NCBI RefSeq assembly: GCF_022601875.1
Contig: NZ_JAKVIP010000010.1
Coordinates: forward strand, 81,418-145,417
Direction: 5' to 3'
Source: Chryseobacterium sp. SSA4.19
GTDB lineage: Bacteria; Bacteroidota; Bacteroidia; Flavobacteriales; Weeksellaceae
DNA: 64,000 nt
In this document: positions 45,229 to 54,299 of the stretch, piece after piece
Layout: each line of letters opens with the position of its first letter
How positions within the stretch are numbered: the stretch's first letter is position 1
Translations under genes and position numbers: made by a program
The notes under the pieces: model-generated
Databases searched by the model: none
Seen by the model: only the letters and a program-made list of their open reading frames with translations
What the model was told of the DNA's origin: nothing

Positions 45229-45277
45229 AAAAAGTATTCATGATTCTTTAAAAGTCATTAATACATGGATACTTTTT
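45229..45277. other. Inverted repeat between purM and purN
   Basis: aaaaagtattcatg (45229-45242) pairs with catggatacttttt (45264-45277), 13 of 14 positions, across a 21-base loop. It could form a stem ahead of purN; function unknown. Confidence 0.5.
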
Positions 45278-45293
45278 ACATTTTACAAAAGAT

Positions 45294-45866
45294 ATGAAAA
45301 ACATCGTTGTACTCGTTTCAGGTTCGGGGACCAATCTTCAGAGAATTATAGATACTATTGAAAATGGGGAGATCCGGGATGCAGAAATTTCTTTGGTGGT
45401 GGCAGACAGGGAATGTTACGGACTGGAAAGAGCCAAAAACCAGCATATAGAACATTTACTCATTCCCAGAGGTAGAAACTTCAGCAGTGAATTGGGCAGA
45501 GTTATCCCTGAAAATACAGATTTAATTGTGCTGGCAGGATTTCTCTCGATTTTAAAGCCTGAATTCTGTGAGAAATGGAACGGGAAAATTATCAATATCC
45601 ATCCTGCGCTGCTTCCGAAATTCGGAGGAAAGGGAATGTGGGGGCATCATGTTCACCATGCCGTTATTGAAGCCGGAGAAAAAGAAAGCGGCGCAACCGT
45701 ACATTTTGTGACTTCGGGAATTGATGAAGGCGAAGCCATTCTTCAAAAATCATTTACGGTAACACAAGATGACACTCCTGAAACACTGGCGGAAAAAGTT
45801 CATCTGATTGAATATGAAATTTTCCCGAAAGCAATTAACAAAGTGTTGAATAATGTATCCATTTAA
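45294..45866 (+). CDS. purN: Phosphoribosylglycinamide formyltransferase
   Basis: Folate-dependent GAR transformylase of 190 residues, step three of purine synthesis. The substrate-binding loop VSGSGTNLQRIID lies at 8-20; the catalytic block HPALLPKFGGKGMWGHHVHH carries the active-site His (His in WGHHVHHA) and is followed by the Asp of GIDEGEAI. Length is normal for the family. It follows purM by 77 bp. Confidence 0.96.
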   Translation: MKNIVVLVSGSGTNLQRIIDTIENGEIRDAEISLVVADRECYGLERAKNQHIEHLLIPRGRNFSSELGRVIPENTDLIVLAGFLSILKPEFCEKWNGKIINIHPALLPKFGGKGMWGHHVHHAVIEAGEKESGATVHFVTSGIDEGEAILQKSFTVTQDDTPETLAEKVHLIEYEIFPKAINKVLNNVSI

Positions 45867-45926
45867 GATTGTTACATTGTCAAACTGATACATTATTACA
45901 TTAATAAAGAATCTAAGTAAAAATAA

Positions 45927-45951
45927 AGACCGGAGGTGAAAGAACCGGTCT
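45927..45951 (+). other. Hairpin in the purH leader
   Basis: Seven-bp stem agaccgg / ccggtct with 11-base loop aggtgaaagaa lies 43 bp before the purH start. No T-run follows, so it is not a terminator. It does not match any purine-linked riboswitch (ZTP, purine, PRPP) that I can recognise. Confidence 0.5.
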
Positions 45952-45994
45952 ACAGTTTGAAATAGCTGTAAAAAGTAAAAAATTGAAAGAAAAA

Positions 45995-47512
45995 ATGAGC
46001 AAAAAGAGAGTTTTAATCAGTGTTTCGGATAAAAGCGGATTGACTGAATTCGCACAGTTTCTGGAATCCCAGGGATATGAGCTGATTTCTACCGGAGGAA
46101 CATTCAAGCATCTGAAAGACGCAGGTTTGCATCCTGTTCAGATTGATGAGGTAACCGATTTCCCTGAGATGCTGGACGGCAGAGTAAAAACCCTGCATCC
46201 TAAAGTTCACGGAGGATTACTGGCTGTCCGTTCAAATGAGCAGCACATGAGCACCGTTAAGGAACACGGTATTGACCTGATTGATATGGTGATCGTGAAT
46301 CTGTATCCTTTCTTTGAAAATGTAAACAAAGACATTTCTTTACATGAAAAAGTTGAATTTATAGACATCGGAGGACCTTCTATGCTTCGTTCAGCTGCTA
46401 AGAACTTTGATTCCGTGACTGTTATTACTGATGTTGAAGACTATGCAACGGTAAAAATAGAAATGGAACAGAACGGGGATACATATATCGAAACCCGTAA
46501 AAAACTGGCAGGAAAAGTATTTAATCTTACTTCTGCTTACGATGCAGCTATTTCCAGAATGTTATTGGATGAAGAATATCCGACCTATCTTAATGCTTCC
46601 TATAAAAAAGTTTCCGACTTACGGTATGGTGAAAACCCACACCAGACGGCAGCATATTACGTTTCTACTTTTGAAAACGGAGCAATGAAAGATTTCGAAC
46701 AGCTAGGAGGTAAAGAATTATCTTTCAACAACCTTCGTGATATGGATCTTTGCTGGAAAGTGGTTACTGAATTTAAAGAAGAAATGGCATGTTGTGCCGT
46801 GAAGCATTCCACTCCGTGTGGTGTTGCCATTGGGAGTTCCGCACTGGAAACGTACCGGAAAACCTTTGAATGTGATCCGGTTTCAATCTTTGGCGGAATT
46901 GTTGCCATGAACTATAAAATAGATGCCGCAACAGCGGAGGAACTTAATAAAACATTCCTTGAAATTGTAATGGCTCCTGAATTTGATGAAGCAGCCCTGG
47001 AAGTTTTAAGAAAGAAAAAGAATCTGAGAATTATAAAAATTGTAAATCCTGTTTCTGATAAGCAGACGTGGGTTAAAGTGGACGGAGGAATTTTGGTTCA
47101 GGATAACGACAGCATTTTCTCTGAAGATATTAAAGTGGTAACCGAAAAGCAGCCTACCGAAGAACAGAAAAAAGCATTGCTTTTCTCTCAGAGAGTGGTA
47201 AAATATGTAAAATCCAATGCGATTGTTGTTTCCAACGGAATTCAGGCATTCGGTATCGGAGGTGGCCAGGTAAACAGGATCTGGGCAACCCAGCAGGCCA
47301 TTGAAAGAGCAAAGGAGAAATTTACCGGAGATCTTGTTCTGGCTTCCGATGCATTTTTCCCGTTCCGTGATGTGGTTGATTTCTGCCATCAGGAAGGAAT
47401 TACGGCGATCATCCAGCCGGGAGGAAGTGTGAAAGATCAGGACAGCATCGAAGCCGCAAACGAGCATGACATTCCAATGATGTTTACAGGGATCAGACAC
47501 TTTTTCCACTGA
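45995..47512 (+). CDS. purH: Bifunctional AICAR formyltransferase/IMP cyclohydrolase
   Basis: Cytosolic enzyme of 505 residues catalysing the last two steps to IMP. The N-terminal IMP cyclohydrolase domain starts with [12 protein letters not shown] and has [12 protein letters not shown] (about 66-77); the AICAR transformylase domain carries the Lys-His pair in [11 protein letters not shown] and the [13 protein letters not shown] block near the C terminus. I chose ATG 45995 ([12 protein letters not shown]); the TTG at 45983 would add only four residues. Confidence 0.96.
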   Translation: MSKKRVLISVSDKSGLTEFAQFLESQGYELISTGGTFKHLKDAGLHPVQIDEVTDFPEMLDGRVKTLHPKVHGGLLAVRSNEQHMSTVKEHGIDLIDMVIVNLYPFFENVNKDISLHEKVEFIDIGGPSMLRSAAKNFDSVTVITDVEDYATVKIEMEQNGDTYIETRKKLAGKVFNLTSAYDAAISRMLLDEEYPTYLNASYKKVSDLRYGENPHQTAAYYVSTFENGAMKDFEQLGGKELSFNNLRDMDLCWKVVTEFKEEMACCAVKHSTPCGVAIGSSALETYRKTFECDPVSIFGGIVAMNYKIDAATAEELNKTFLEIVMAPEFDEAALEVLRKKKNLRIIKIVNPVSDKQTWVKVDGGILVQDNDSIFSEDIKVVTEKQPTEEQKKALLFSQRVVKYVKSNAIVVSNGIQAFGIGGGQVNRIWATQQAIERAKEKFTGDLVLASDAFFPFRDVVDFCHQEGITAIIQPGGSVKDQDSIEAANEHDIPMMFTGIRHFFH

Positions 47513-47541
47513 TTAAAATAGAATTAAAAAATATTTCAGGA

Positions 47542-47573
47542 TTGTATTTATAGCATTCAAAATTATATATTTG
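47542..47573 (+). promoter_or_regulatory. Promoter of purD
   Basis: TTG (47542-47544), 21-bp spacer, TATATTTG (47566-47573), 28 bp before the purD ATG. It suggests that purD can be transcribed independently of purH. Confidence 0.5.
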
Positions 47574-47601
47574 TAAAATAGACTAGATAATAATATAAAG
47601 T

Positions 47602-48840
47602 ATGAGAATATTAATCATAGGTGAAGGTGGAAGAGAATCTGCTTTGGCAGCAAAACTTCAGAATGACCCGAGAATTTCTAAAATGTTTTTTGCTAACGGA
47701 AATGCTACCACAGATGGTATAGGAAAAAATGTTCATTTGTCAGAGATTAAGGAACTTAGAGATTTCGCAATCAAGGAAAAGGTAGATCTTACGATTGTAG
47801 GCCCTGAAGCACCGCTTGTAGCCGGTTTAAAGGATGAATTCAAGAAGCATGATCTTAAAGTTTTCGGACCTAACCAAAAAGTGGCAAGTCTGGAAGGGAG
47901 CAAGGCTTTCTCCAAGAAATTTATGCAGACCTATGATATCAAGACGGCGAAGGCTATGGTATTCGAATCATATAACGAAGCGAAGGAATACGTTCAGTCA
48001 CAGGAATTCCCTTTAGTGATCAAAGCCAGTGGTTTAGCCGGAGGAAAAGGAGTTGTTATCTGTGATACCCTGGAAGAAGCTGAGGCTACCATCCATGATT
48101 TTATGATCAGAAGGATTTATGGAGATGCAGGGATCCGTTTGGTTATCGAAGAATATTTAGAAGGTTTTGAAGCGTCTATCATTGCATTTTCAAACGGTGA
48201 GAAACTTTTCCCTTGTGTAGCTGCTAAAGATTACAAAAAAGCAGGAAACGGTGATATGGGCCCTAATACCGGAGGAATGGGTTCAGTAGCTCCAAGTCCT
48301 GAATTTACCCAGGAACATTGGGTAGACTTTGAGAAAAATATTCTTGAGCCTACTGTTAAAGGTCTTAAAGCAGAAGGTTTCGGTTTTAAAGGCATTATCT
48401 TTTTCGGATTAATGGTTACTAAAAACGGAACATATCTTCTTGAGTACAATATGAGATTTGGAGATCCTGAAACGCAGGTGCTGATGGCATTGATGGAAAA
48501 CAATCTGCTTGACGTAATCCAGGATTGTATGGACGGAAAAGATATAGAGCTTAAGTTTAAAGACGAGAAAGCGGTGTGTCTGGTAATGTGTTCAGGAGGT
48601 TATCCGAGAAATATCGAAACTGGTTTTGAAATTGTCGGTGAAGACAAGTTGAAATACAGCAAGCTTTTATACGCCGGAGCAATCAAAAAAGGCGATAAAG
48701 TGGTTTCAAACGGCGGCAGGGTTCTGAATATTGTTGCAACAGGCGCTACTTACGACGATGCCCGCAAGAAAGTGTATGAAGATGCCAGCCACGTGCACTT
48801 CGATTACGGCTTCTACAGAGAGGACATCGGAAAATTTTAA
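47602..48840 (+). CDS. purD: Phosphoribosylamine-glycine ligase
   Basis: GAR synthetase of 412 residues, step two of purine synthesis, joining glycine to phosphoribosylamine with ATP. The N-terminal domain opens with ILIIGEGGRESALAAKL; the ATP-grasp core contains PLVIKASGLAGGKGV (about 137-151), GNGDMGPNTGGMGSVAP and YLLEYNMRFGDPETQ. All hallmark motifs are present and the length is normal. Confidence 0.96.
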   Translation: MRILIIGEGGRESALAAKLQNDPRISKMFFANGNATTDGIGKNVHLSEIKELRDFAIKEKVDLTIVGPEAPLVAGLKDEFKKHDLKVFGPNQKVASLEGSKAFSKKFMQTYDIKTAKAMVFESYNEAKEYVQSQEFPLVIKASGLAGGKGVVICDTLEEAEATIHDFMIRRIYGDAGIRLVIEEYLEGFEASIIAFSNGEKLFPCVAAKDYKKAGNGDMGPNTGGMGSVAPSPEFTQEHWVDFEKNILEPTVKGLKAEGFGFKGIIFFGLMVTKNGTYLLEYNMRFGDPETQVLMALMENNLLDVIQDCMDGKDIELKFKDEKAVCLVMCSGGYPRNIETGFEIVGEDKLKYSKLLYAGAIKKGDKVVSNGGRVLNIVATGATYDDARKKVYEDASHVHFDYGFYREDIGKF

Positions 48841-48849
48841 AATAAATCA

Positions 48850-48885
48850 AAAAAAAGATTTGGAGAAATTTCCAAGTCTTTTTTT
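48850..48885 (+). terminator. Terminator of purD
   Basis: Fifteen-bp stem (left arm 48850-48864, right arm 48871-48885, one G-U pair) with loop gaaatt, ending in a T-run, 9 bp after the purD stop. Confidence 0.85.
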
Positions 48886-48995
48886 GTAAAAATAATTTAT
48901 ATTGGGAAGTTAGAAATCAGAGGTTAGAATTTAATTCAGTTTCTTTTAAGTCTAAGCTTCCGTCATTTATCAATCATCATTTATCAATTATAAAA

Positions 48996-50525
48996 ATGAA
49001 CAACGGTATCATCATATTGGATTTCGGTTCCCAGTACAATCAGCTTATTGGAAGAAGAATCCGTGAGATGGGTGTATACTCTGAAATTTTACCTTTCAAT
49101 ACCCCATTAGAAACTATTTTAGAAAAACAGCCGAAAGGGATTATTCTTTCCGGAGGACCAAGCTCTGTGAATGCTGAAAATGCCCACCTGGTAGAAAAAG
49201 AATTGTATGAACAGGGAATACCTGTGTTGGGAATCTGCTACGGCATGCAGCTTACCGCACACCTTTTGGGCGGGAAGGTCCATAAAGGCGTAAAAGGCGA
49301 GTACGGGAAAGCGCATCTGGAAATTGTAAAAGAAAGCTCTTTATTACGAGGCGTAACCCAGGATTCAGTCGTTTGGATGAGCCACTTTGATGAAGTGGGA
49401 GAGTTACCTGTAGGTTTTGAATTGAATGCAAAATCCGGAGTTATAGCTTCCATATCCAATGAAGATAAGAAGATTTATTGCGTACAGTTCCACCCTGAAG
49501 TTTCCCATACCGAAGAAGGTGGAAAAATGCTGGAAAATTTTGTTTTTGCGATCTGTAATTCTGAGAAAAACTGGAAGCTGACCAATTATATCGATAAAAC
49601 AGTAGCTGAAATCCGGGAAAGAGTTGGAGATAACAGAGTGATCCTCGGACTTTCAGGAGGAGTTGATTCTTCTGTAGCGGCAGTATTGATTCATAAAGCA
49701 ATTGGTGACCAGCTGACATGTATATTTGTAGATACAGGTCTTTTAAGAAAAGATGAGGATGTAAAAGTAATGCAGAATTACGGAGAGCATTTTCACATGA
49801 ACATCAAACTGGTAGATGCCAAAGAAAGATTTTTGTACAAATTAGCCGGTGTTGATGATCCTGAAGCAAAAAGAAAGATTATCGGAAACGAGTTTGTTCA
49901 CGTTTTTGATGAAGAATCCCATAAAATTGAAGGAGCCAGATTTTTAGCACAGGGAACTATTTATCCTGACGTTATTGAAAGCCAGTCTGTCAACGGGCCA
50001 TCAGCCGTAATCAAATCCCACCACAATGTGGGCGGACTTCCGGAAGAAATGGAGTTCGAATTGTTAGAGCCTTTAAGAGAGCTGTTCAAGGATGAAGTAC
50101 GGAAAGTAGGTGAAGAACTTGGAATTCCGCATCATTTGGTCCACAGGCACCCTTTTCCTGGTCCTGGACTCGGAATCAGAATTTTAGGAGCTGTAGATGC
50201 TGAAAAAGTGAAAATCCTGCAGGAAGCAGATGATATTTTTATCGAAGAATTATATAAAAATGATTTGTATGAAAAAGTTTCCCAGGCATTTGTCGTTCTT
50301 TTGCCTGTAAAATCTGTCGGCGTAATGGGAGATGAGAGAACCTATGAATACACAGCCGTAGTGCGCTCTGCAAATACCATTGACTTTATGACGGCTACCT
50401 GGAGTAGGCTGCCTTACGAATTTTTAGATACGGTTTCAAGCAGGATTATTAATGAAGTAAGAGGTATCAACAGGGTAGCTTATGATATTTCAAGCAAACC
50501 GCCTGCAACGATTGAGTGGGAATAA
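48996..50525 (+). CDS. guaA: GMP synthase (glutamine-hydrolysing)
   Basis: Cytosolic enzyme of 509 residues that aminates XMP to GMP. The glutamine amidotransferase domain has nucleophile Cys81 (GICYGMQ) with His166 and Glu168 (FHPEVSHT). The ATP pyrophosphatase domain has the P-loop LGLSGGVDSSVAA (about 217-229), and the C-terminal dimerisation domain ends PPATIEWE. It follows purD after a terminator and a spacer that includes two tatcaat-type repeats, so it is probably transcribed separately. Confidence 0.97.
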   Translation: MNNGIIILDFGSQYNQLIGRRIREMGVYSEILPFNTPLETILEKQPKGIILSGGPSSVNAENAHLVEKELYEQGIPVLGICYGMQLTAHLLGGKVHKGVKGEYGKAHLEIVKESSLLRGVTQDSVVWMSHFDEVGELPVGFELNAKSGVIASISNEDKKIYCVQFHPEVSHTEEGGKMLENFVFAICNSEKNWKLTNYIDKTVAEIRERVGDNRVILGLSGGVDSSVAAVLIHKAIGDQLTCIFVDTGLLRKDEDVKVMQNYGEHFHMNIKLVDAKERFLYKLAGVDDPEAKRKIIGNEFVHVFDEESHKIEGARFLAQGTIYPDVIESQSVNGPSAVIKSHHNVGGLPEEMEFELLEPLRELFKDEVRKVGEELGIPHHLVHRHPFPGPGLGIRILGAVDAEKVKILQEADDIFIEELYKNDLYEKVSQAFVVLLPVKSVGVMGDERTYEYTAVVRSANTIDFMTATWSRLPYEFLDTVSSRIINEVRGINRVAYDISSKPPATIEWE

Positions 50526-50618
50526 TTACAGATTATTGACTATAATCATAAAAATCTAAATTTATTACAGTTAGATTTGTAATTCGAAATAATTTTTTTT
50601 CATCATTTGTGTTTTTAT

Positions 50619-50646
50619 CCTCCCTTTTCTAAAGGGAGGTTTTATT
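50619..50646 (+). terminator. Terminator of guaA
   Basis: Perfect nine-bp stem cctcccttt / aaagggagg with loop tct, followed by ttttattttt. Confidence 0.85.
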
Positions 50647-50692
50647 TTTATATCATTTCTTTTTTTCTTAAATTTAGATAAAATTACATCAA

Positions 50693-52192
50693 ATGCAAAT
50701 TGAAACAAGGCCACTTACCGTACAGGATTACGATGGCTTGGTCGAGACAATGAGACGTGCTTATCCACAAATGTCTGAATACGTCTGGTCTAAAAAAAGT
50801 ATTGAAAAACTTACCAAAATATTTCCTAAAGGCCAGATCTGCATCACCGTAGATGGCAAACTGGCAGCGGTAGCACTTTCTATTATCGTGAATTACGATG
50901 AGTTTGGGGATGATCATACGTATAGTGATATTACTGGGAATTATACCTTTAATACCCATTTATCAACCGGAAATGTTCTTTATGGCATTGAAGTTTTTGT
51001 AGATCCTGAATTCCGTGAACTGCGCTTGGGAAGGAGGTTATATGATGCCAGGAAAGAGCTTTGCGAATTATTAAATTTAAAATCAATCATATTAGGCGGA
51101 AGGATCCCGAATTATTATAAGCACAGTGAGCTTTCACCCAGAGAATATATCCGTAGGGTACGAGATAAAGAATTGTACGATCCGGTGCTCTCTTTTCAGC
51201 TTTCCAATAATTTTCTGCCTATCAAAGTATTGAAAGGATATCTGCCTGAAGATGAATCTTCCAAAGAAAATGCAGTTTTGCTTCAGTGGAACAACATTTA
51301 TTACAGCAAAAAGCCGAATACCATGCAGGACAGCATCATCCGTTTGGGGCTGGTGCAATGGCAGATGAGGCATTTTAAAGACATCGATGCATTTTATGAG
51401 CAGGTTGAATTTTTCGTTAACGTAATGGGGGACTATAAATCGGATTTTGTGCTTTTCCCTGAACTTTTCAATACACCTTTACTCGCACCCTTCAACAAGC
51501 TTTCGGAACGTGACAGTATGATAGAGCTGGCGAAATTAACCGCTGAGATTAAAATGAAGATTTCAGATCTGGCGATCAGCTATAATGTAAATATCATTTC
51601 CGGAAGCATGCCTGTTTTCGAAAATAATGAACTGTACAATGTAAGTTACCTTTTACACCGTGACGGTAGGGTAGATGAATACCGTAAAATCCATATTACC
51701 CCGAACGAAAGGAAATATTATGGGATGAAAGGCGGAAGTGAAATCAAAGTATTTGATACCGACTGCGGAAAAATAGGTCTGGTCATCTGTTACGATGTGG
51801 AGTTTCCTGAACTTCCGAGAATTTTAGCTGATCAGGGAATGAAAATCCTGTTTGTACCGTATCTTACCGATACCCAGAATGCTTATATACGAGTTCGCCA
51901 CTGTGCAGCAGCAAGAGCTATCGAAAATGAATGCTATGTTGCCATTGCAGGTTGTGTAGGGAATTTGCCGGGTGTGAATAATATGGATATCCAGTTCGGC
52001 CAGGCAGCTGTTTTCACACCGTCAGACTTTCCTTTCCCATCGAATGCGGTTAAAGGAGAAGCTACTCCGAATACGGAAATGACATTGATAGTGGATGTCG
52101 ACCTGAATTTGCTGAAAGACCTCCACCATCACGGTTCCGTTCAGGTTATGAAAGACCGAAGGCAGGATCTGTATGAGACGTACTTGAGATAA
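50693..52192 (+). CDS. GNAT acetyltransferase-nitrilase fusion protein
   Basis: Two-domain protein of 499 residues. Residues 1-205 form a GNAT fold with the acetyl-CoA loop in ELRLGRRLYDARKELC. Residues 220-499 form a carbon-nitrogen hydrolase with the full catalytic triad: Glu257 (FPELFN), Lys332 (YRKIHIT) and Cys366 (VICYDVEFPE). Both halves look active. Fusions of this type are widespread in Bacteroidota and other phyla, but the joint reaction is not established; deamidation of an acylated amine or amide is plausible. A bidirectional terminator follows at once. Confidence 0.92.
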   Translation: MQIETRPLTVQDYDGLVETMRRAYPQMSEYVWSKKSIEKLTKIFPKGQICITVDGKLAAVALSIIVNYDEFGDDHTYSDITGNYTFNTHLSTGNVLYGIEVFVDPEFRELRLGRRLYDARKELCELLNLKSIILGGRIPNYYKHSELSPREYIRRVRDKELYDPVLSFQLSNNFLPIKVLKGYLPEDESSKENAVLLQWNNIYYSKKPNTMQDSIIRLGLVQWQMRHFKDIDAFYEQVEFFVNVMGDYKSDFVLFPELFNTPLLAPFNKLSERDSMIELAKLTAEIKMKISDLAISYNVNIISGSMPVFENNELYNVSYLLHRDGRVDEYRKIHITPNERKYYGMKGGSEIKVFDTDCGKIGLVICYDVEFPELPRILADQGMKILFVPYLTDTQNAYIRVRHCAAARAIENECYVAIAGCVGNLPGVNNMDIQFGQAAVFTPSDFPFPSNAVKGEATPNTEMTLIVDVDLNLLKDLHHHGSVQVMKDRRQDLYETYLR

Positions 52193-52193
52193 T

Positions 52194-52225
52194 AAAAAAA
52201 GAATGCAGTTCTGCATTCTTTTTTT
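52194..52225. terminator. Bidirectional terminator
   Basis: Perfect 15-bp arms (aaaaaaagaatgcag at 52194-52208 and its complement at 52211-52225), two-base loop tt. It starts directly after the fusion-protein stop and also lies 17 bp past the stop of the bacteriocin-like gene on the other strand. Confidence 0.88.
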
Positions 52226-52242
52226 ATTGAAATGATGTTAAA

Positions 52243-52392
52243 TTATTGCGGGCAGATAACAGCCGGGCAAACTAATTCCGGACATCTTGGCCTTCCGTCA
52301 TCCGGACAGCATTTGTTTGAACAGTTTCTGATGATTCCGCTTCCCGCAATACTTTTCATTTGCGATCTTGAGATTTTTTTTAGATTTTTCAT
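52243..52392 (-). CDS. Bacteriocin-like peptide, Chryseobacterium-type leader
   Basis: A 49-residue peptide on the minus strand: MKNLKKISRSQMKSIAGSG is the leader, followed by a short cysteine-rich tail (IIRNCSNKCCPDDGRPRCP, then ELVCPAVICPQ). The leader form MKNLKK(L/I)SR-x2-(M/Q)K-x-I-x-G is typical of the small bacteriocin-like peptides seen in many copies in Chryseobacterium genomes; the residues after the glycine pair hold six cysteines. No maturase, peptidase or exporter is adjacent. It is antisense to any plus-strand reading of this stretch and is terminated by the shared hairpin. Function unknown; antimicrobial activity is only suggested by the family name. Confidence 0.85.
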   Translation of the reverse strand: MKNLKKISRSQMKSIAGSGIIRNCSNKCCPDDGRPRCPELVCPAVICPQ

Positions 52393-52494
52393 TGTAATAT
52401 TTTTAAATTATCTTTTGGTATGAATAAAGTTAAAAAAAAATTATCGACAGACAGGAATAATTTTTGGATTAAATTGCAACTAGATTTTTAAAAT

Positions 52495-54144
52495 ATGTTT
52501 GACAAGCAGCAAAGAAAACTGAAAAGATCGGCCAGGATGATTTCCGTATTGAGTAAATATGGTTTTAAAGACCTTCTTGCCAGGATGAACAGCGGAAATA
52601 AGGCCGTGGAAATTTCCCGGAATCCCGATGAAGTCATTTCGAAAGGAACGGTCTATGAAAGAATCCGGCTGGTTCTGGAAGAACTCGGGCCAACCTTTGT
52701 AAAGCTTGGACAGACGTTCAGCAACAGGGAAGACCTCCTTCCTCCGGAGCTTATCCAGGAATTGCAGAAGCTCCAGGATAAAGTGGAGACGGTGGAAATG
52801 AATGTGGAAGAAATAATGGAAGCTGAATTCAATATCACTGTTAACGATCATTTCCTGAGTATTGACAAAGAACCTTTGGCAACAGCTTCAATTGCACAGG
52901 TTTATAAAGCGGTCCTGATCAATGGTACAGAAGTTATTTTAAAGGTCAAAAAACCGGATGTCCAGAATGTTATAGAGGATGATCTGCTGCTGATAAAAGA
53001 TCTTGAAAAACTCGTTTCTTCCTACTCTGAAATCGGTGAGAAGCTAAACCTGAAGCAGGCCATTTCCACCTTTGAAAAATCTTTGATGGAAGAATTGTCC
53101 CTGATCAATGAAAGGGAAAATATCCTGCAGTTCCGGAGAAACTTCAAAAATCATAAAGAGACTTATGTTCCTGAGGTTTATGAAGAATTTTCCAACAATA
53201 CGGTTCTTTGTATGGAATTTATCGACGGGATTAAGGTAACGGATAAAACAAGTCTTTTAGAGCATACTATTGATCCTGTTACAGTCTCCGAAGTTGGATT
53301 AAGGCTGTTTGTCTCACAGATTTTAGATTACGGCTTCTTTCATGCCGATCCGCATGCCGGAAACATCCTGGTAAAAAAAGATGGAAAGGTTGTATTTATT
53401 GATTTCGGAGCCGTAGGAAAGATCCCGCCGAATGATAAGGAGGTCCTTGAGAATCTGATCGTCAGTTTTGTAGCAAAAAATCCGCATAAAATTGTAAGGT
53501 ATCTCAAAAAAATGGCTGTCAGCTACCAGATTCCCGATGAAAGAAGATTTGAAAACGATGTGGAAGACATCCTGAACTTTGTTCACAGTACCTCTTTAAA
53601 GGAGATTGATCCTCAAGCAATCATCAATAAAATGAAAGATGTGCTGAAAGACAACCGTTTGTACATGCCAGATTATTTTTATCTCCTGTTTAAAGGAATC
53701 GGTCTGATTGAAGGAGTAGGGAGAACCATTAATCCTGATCTGGACGTCGTAAAAAGCCTGCATCCGTACACCAAAAAAATATTTGCTAAAAAAATAAGTC
53801 CGAAGAATATCATGAAAACGGGAATGGACCGGATGATGAGCTTCACGGACAATGTCGATGAGATCCCGAAAGAATTGCGTTCCGTGCTGCAGAAACTGGA
53901 TGAAAATAAATTCACGGTGACCAGTGAGATCAAGAATATAGACAAAACGAATCAGCTTATAAGGTCAGGAATTATTAATCTGATGTTGGCCATGATCTTA
54001 GGAGCCAATATTATTGCAACAGCCATCGTCTTTGTTTCGGAGTCAGGACCAAAAGTTGGGGAAATGTCTTTGGTTGCTATCCTGGGATTCATCTTTTCCG
54101 TTATATTGGTGATTATTATATTACTTAGGATTACAAGGAAATAA
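52495..54144 (+). CDS. ABC1/AarF-UbiB family atypical kinase
   Basis: Membrane-associated kinase-like protein of 549 residues. The family-defining KxGQ motif is in FVKLGQTFSNREDLLP (about 65-80), the Ala-rich loop is TASIAQVYKA, the invariant lysine follows in VILKVKKP, and the catalytic and metal-binding motifs are FFHADPHAGNILV and VFIDFGAVG. Two membrane helices lie at the C terminus (about 489-510 and 520-544). UbiB-type members support quinone or lipid metabolism; flavobacteria make menaquinone, so a quinone role is possible but unproven. Confidence 0.92.
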   Translation: MFDKQQRKLKRSARMISVLSKYGFKDLLARMNSGNKAVEISRNPDEVISKGTVYERIRLVLEELGPTFVKLGQTFSNREDLLPPELIQELQKLQDKVETVEMNVEEIMEAEFNITVNDHFLSIDKEPLATASIAQVYKAVLINGTEVILKVKKPDVQNVIEDDLLLIKDLEKLVSSYSEIGEKLNLKQAISTFEKSLMEELSLINERENILQFRRNFKNHKETYVPEVYEEFSNNTVLCMEFIDGIKVTDKTSLLEHTIDPVTVSEVGLRLFVSQILDYGFFHADPHAGNILVKKDGKVVFIDFGAVGKIPPNDKEVLENLIVSFVAKNPHKIVRYLKKMAVSYQIPDERRFENDVEDILNFVHSTSLKEIDPQAIINKMKDVLKDNRLYMPDYFYLLFKGIGLIEGVGRTINPDLDVVKSLHPYTKKIFAKKISPKNIMKTGMDRMMSFTDNVDEIPKELRSVLQKLDENKFTVTSEIKNIDKTNQLIRSGIINLMLAMILGANIIATAIVFVSESGPKVGEMSLVAILGFIFSVILVIIILLRITRK

Positions 54145-54287
54145 AGCTCTTGGATTTTTTTAATTAATGATTTCCTGAATTGATATGTTGGGTTACGCTA
54201 TTTAATGAAAACCGAAAATTCTGTGGAAAGGAGTACAGTGTTCTGACAATCATCTTTCCATCTCTGGAGTTACAAAAATTAATTGAC

Positions 54288-54295
54288 TATCTTTG
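54288..54295 (+). promoter_or_regulatory. -7 element of the helicase gene
   Basis: TATCTTTG ends four bases before the ATG at 54300. The -33 region is weak (ctctgg around 54261-54267). The close spacing implies a leaderless message. Confidence 0.5.
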
Positions 54296-54299
54296 CAAA

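Noticed and set aside
45983..45994. TTG start for purH
   Set aside because: An ATG four codons later gives the usual PurH N terminus ([12 protein letters not shown]).
52232..52423. Plus-strand 63-codon frame
   Set aside because: It lies antisense to the 49-residue bacteriocin-like gene, has no domain or signal, and starts in the loop region after a terminator; the minus-strand gene has a recognisable leader.
54180..54299. Upstream 40-residue extension of the helicase
   Set aside because: It has no similarity to DEAD-box N termini and would overlap the TATCTTTG promoter box.
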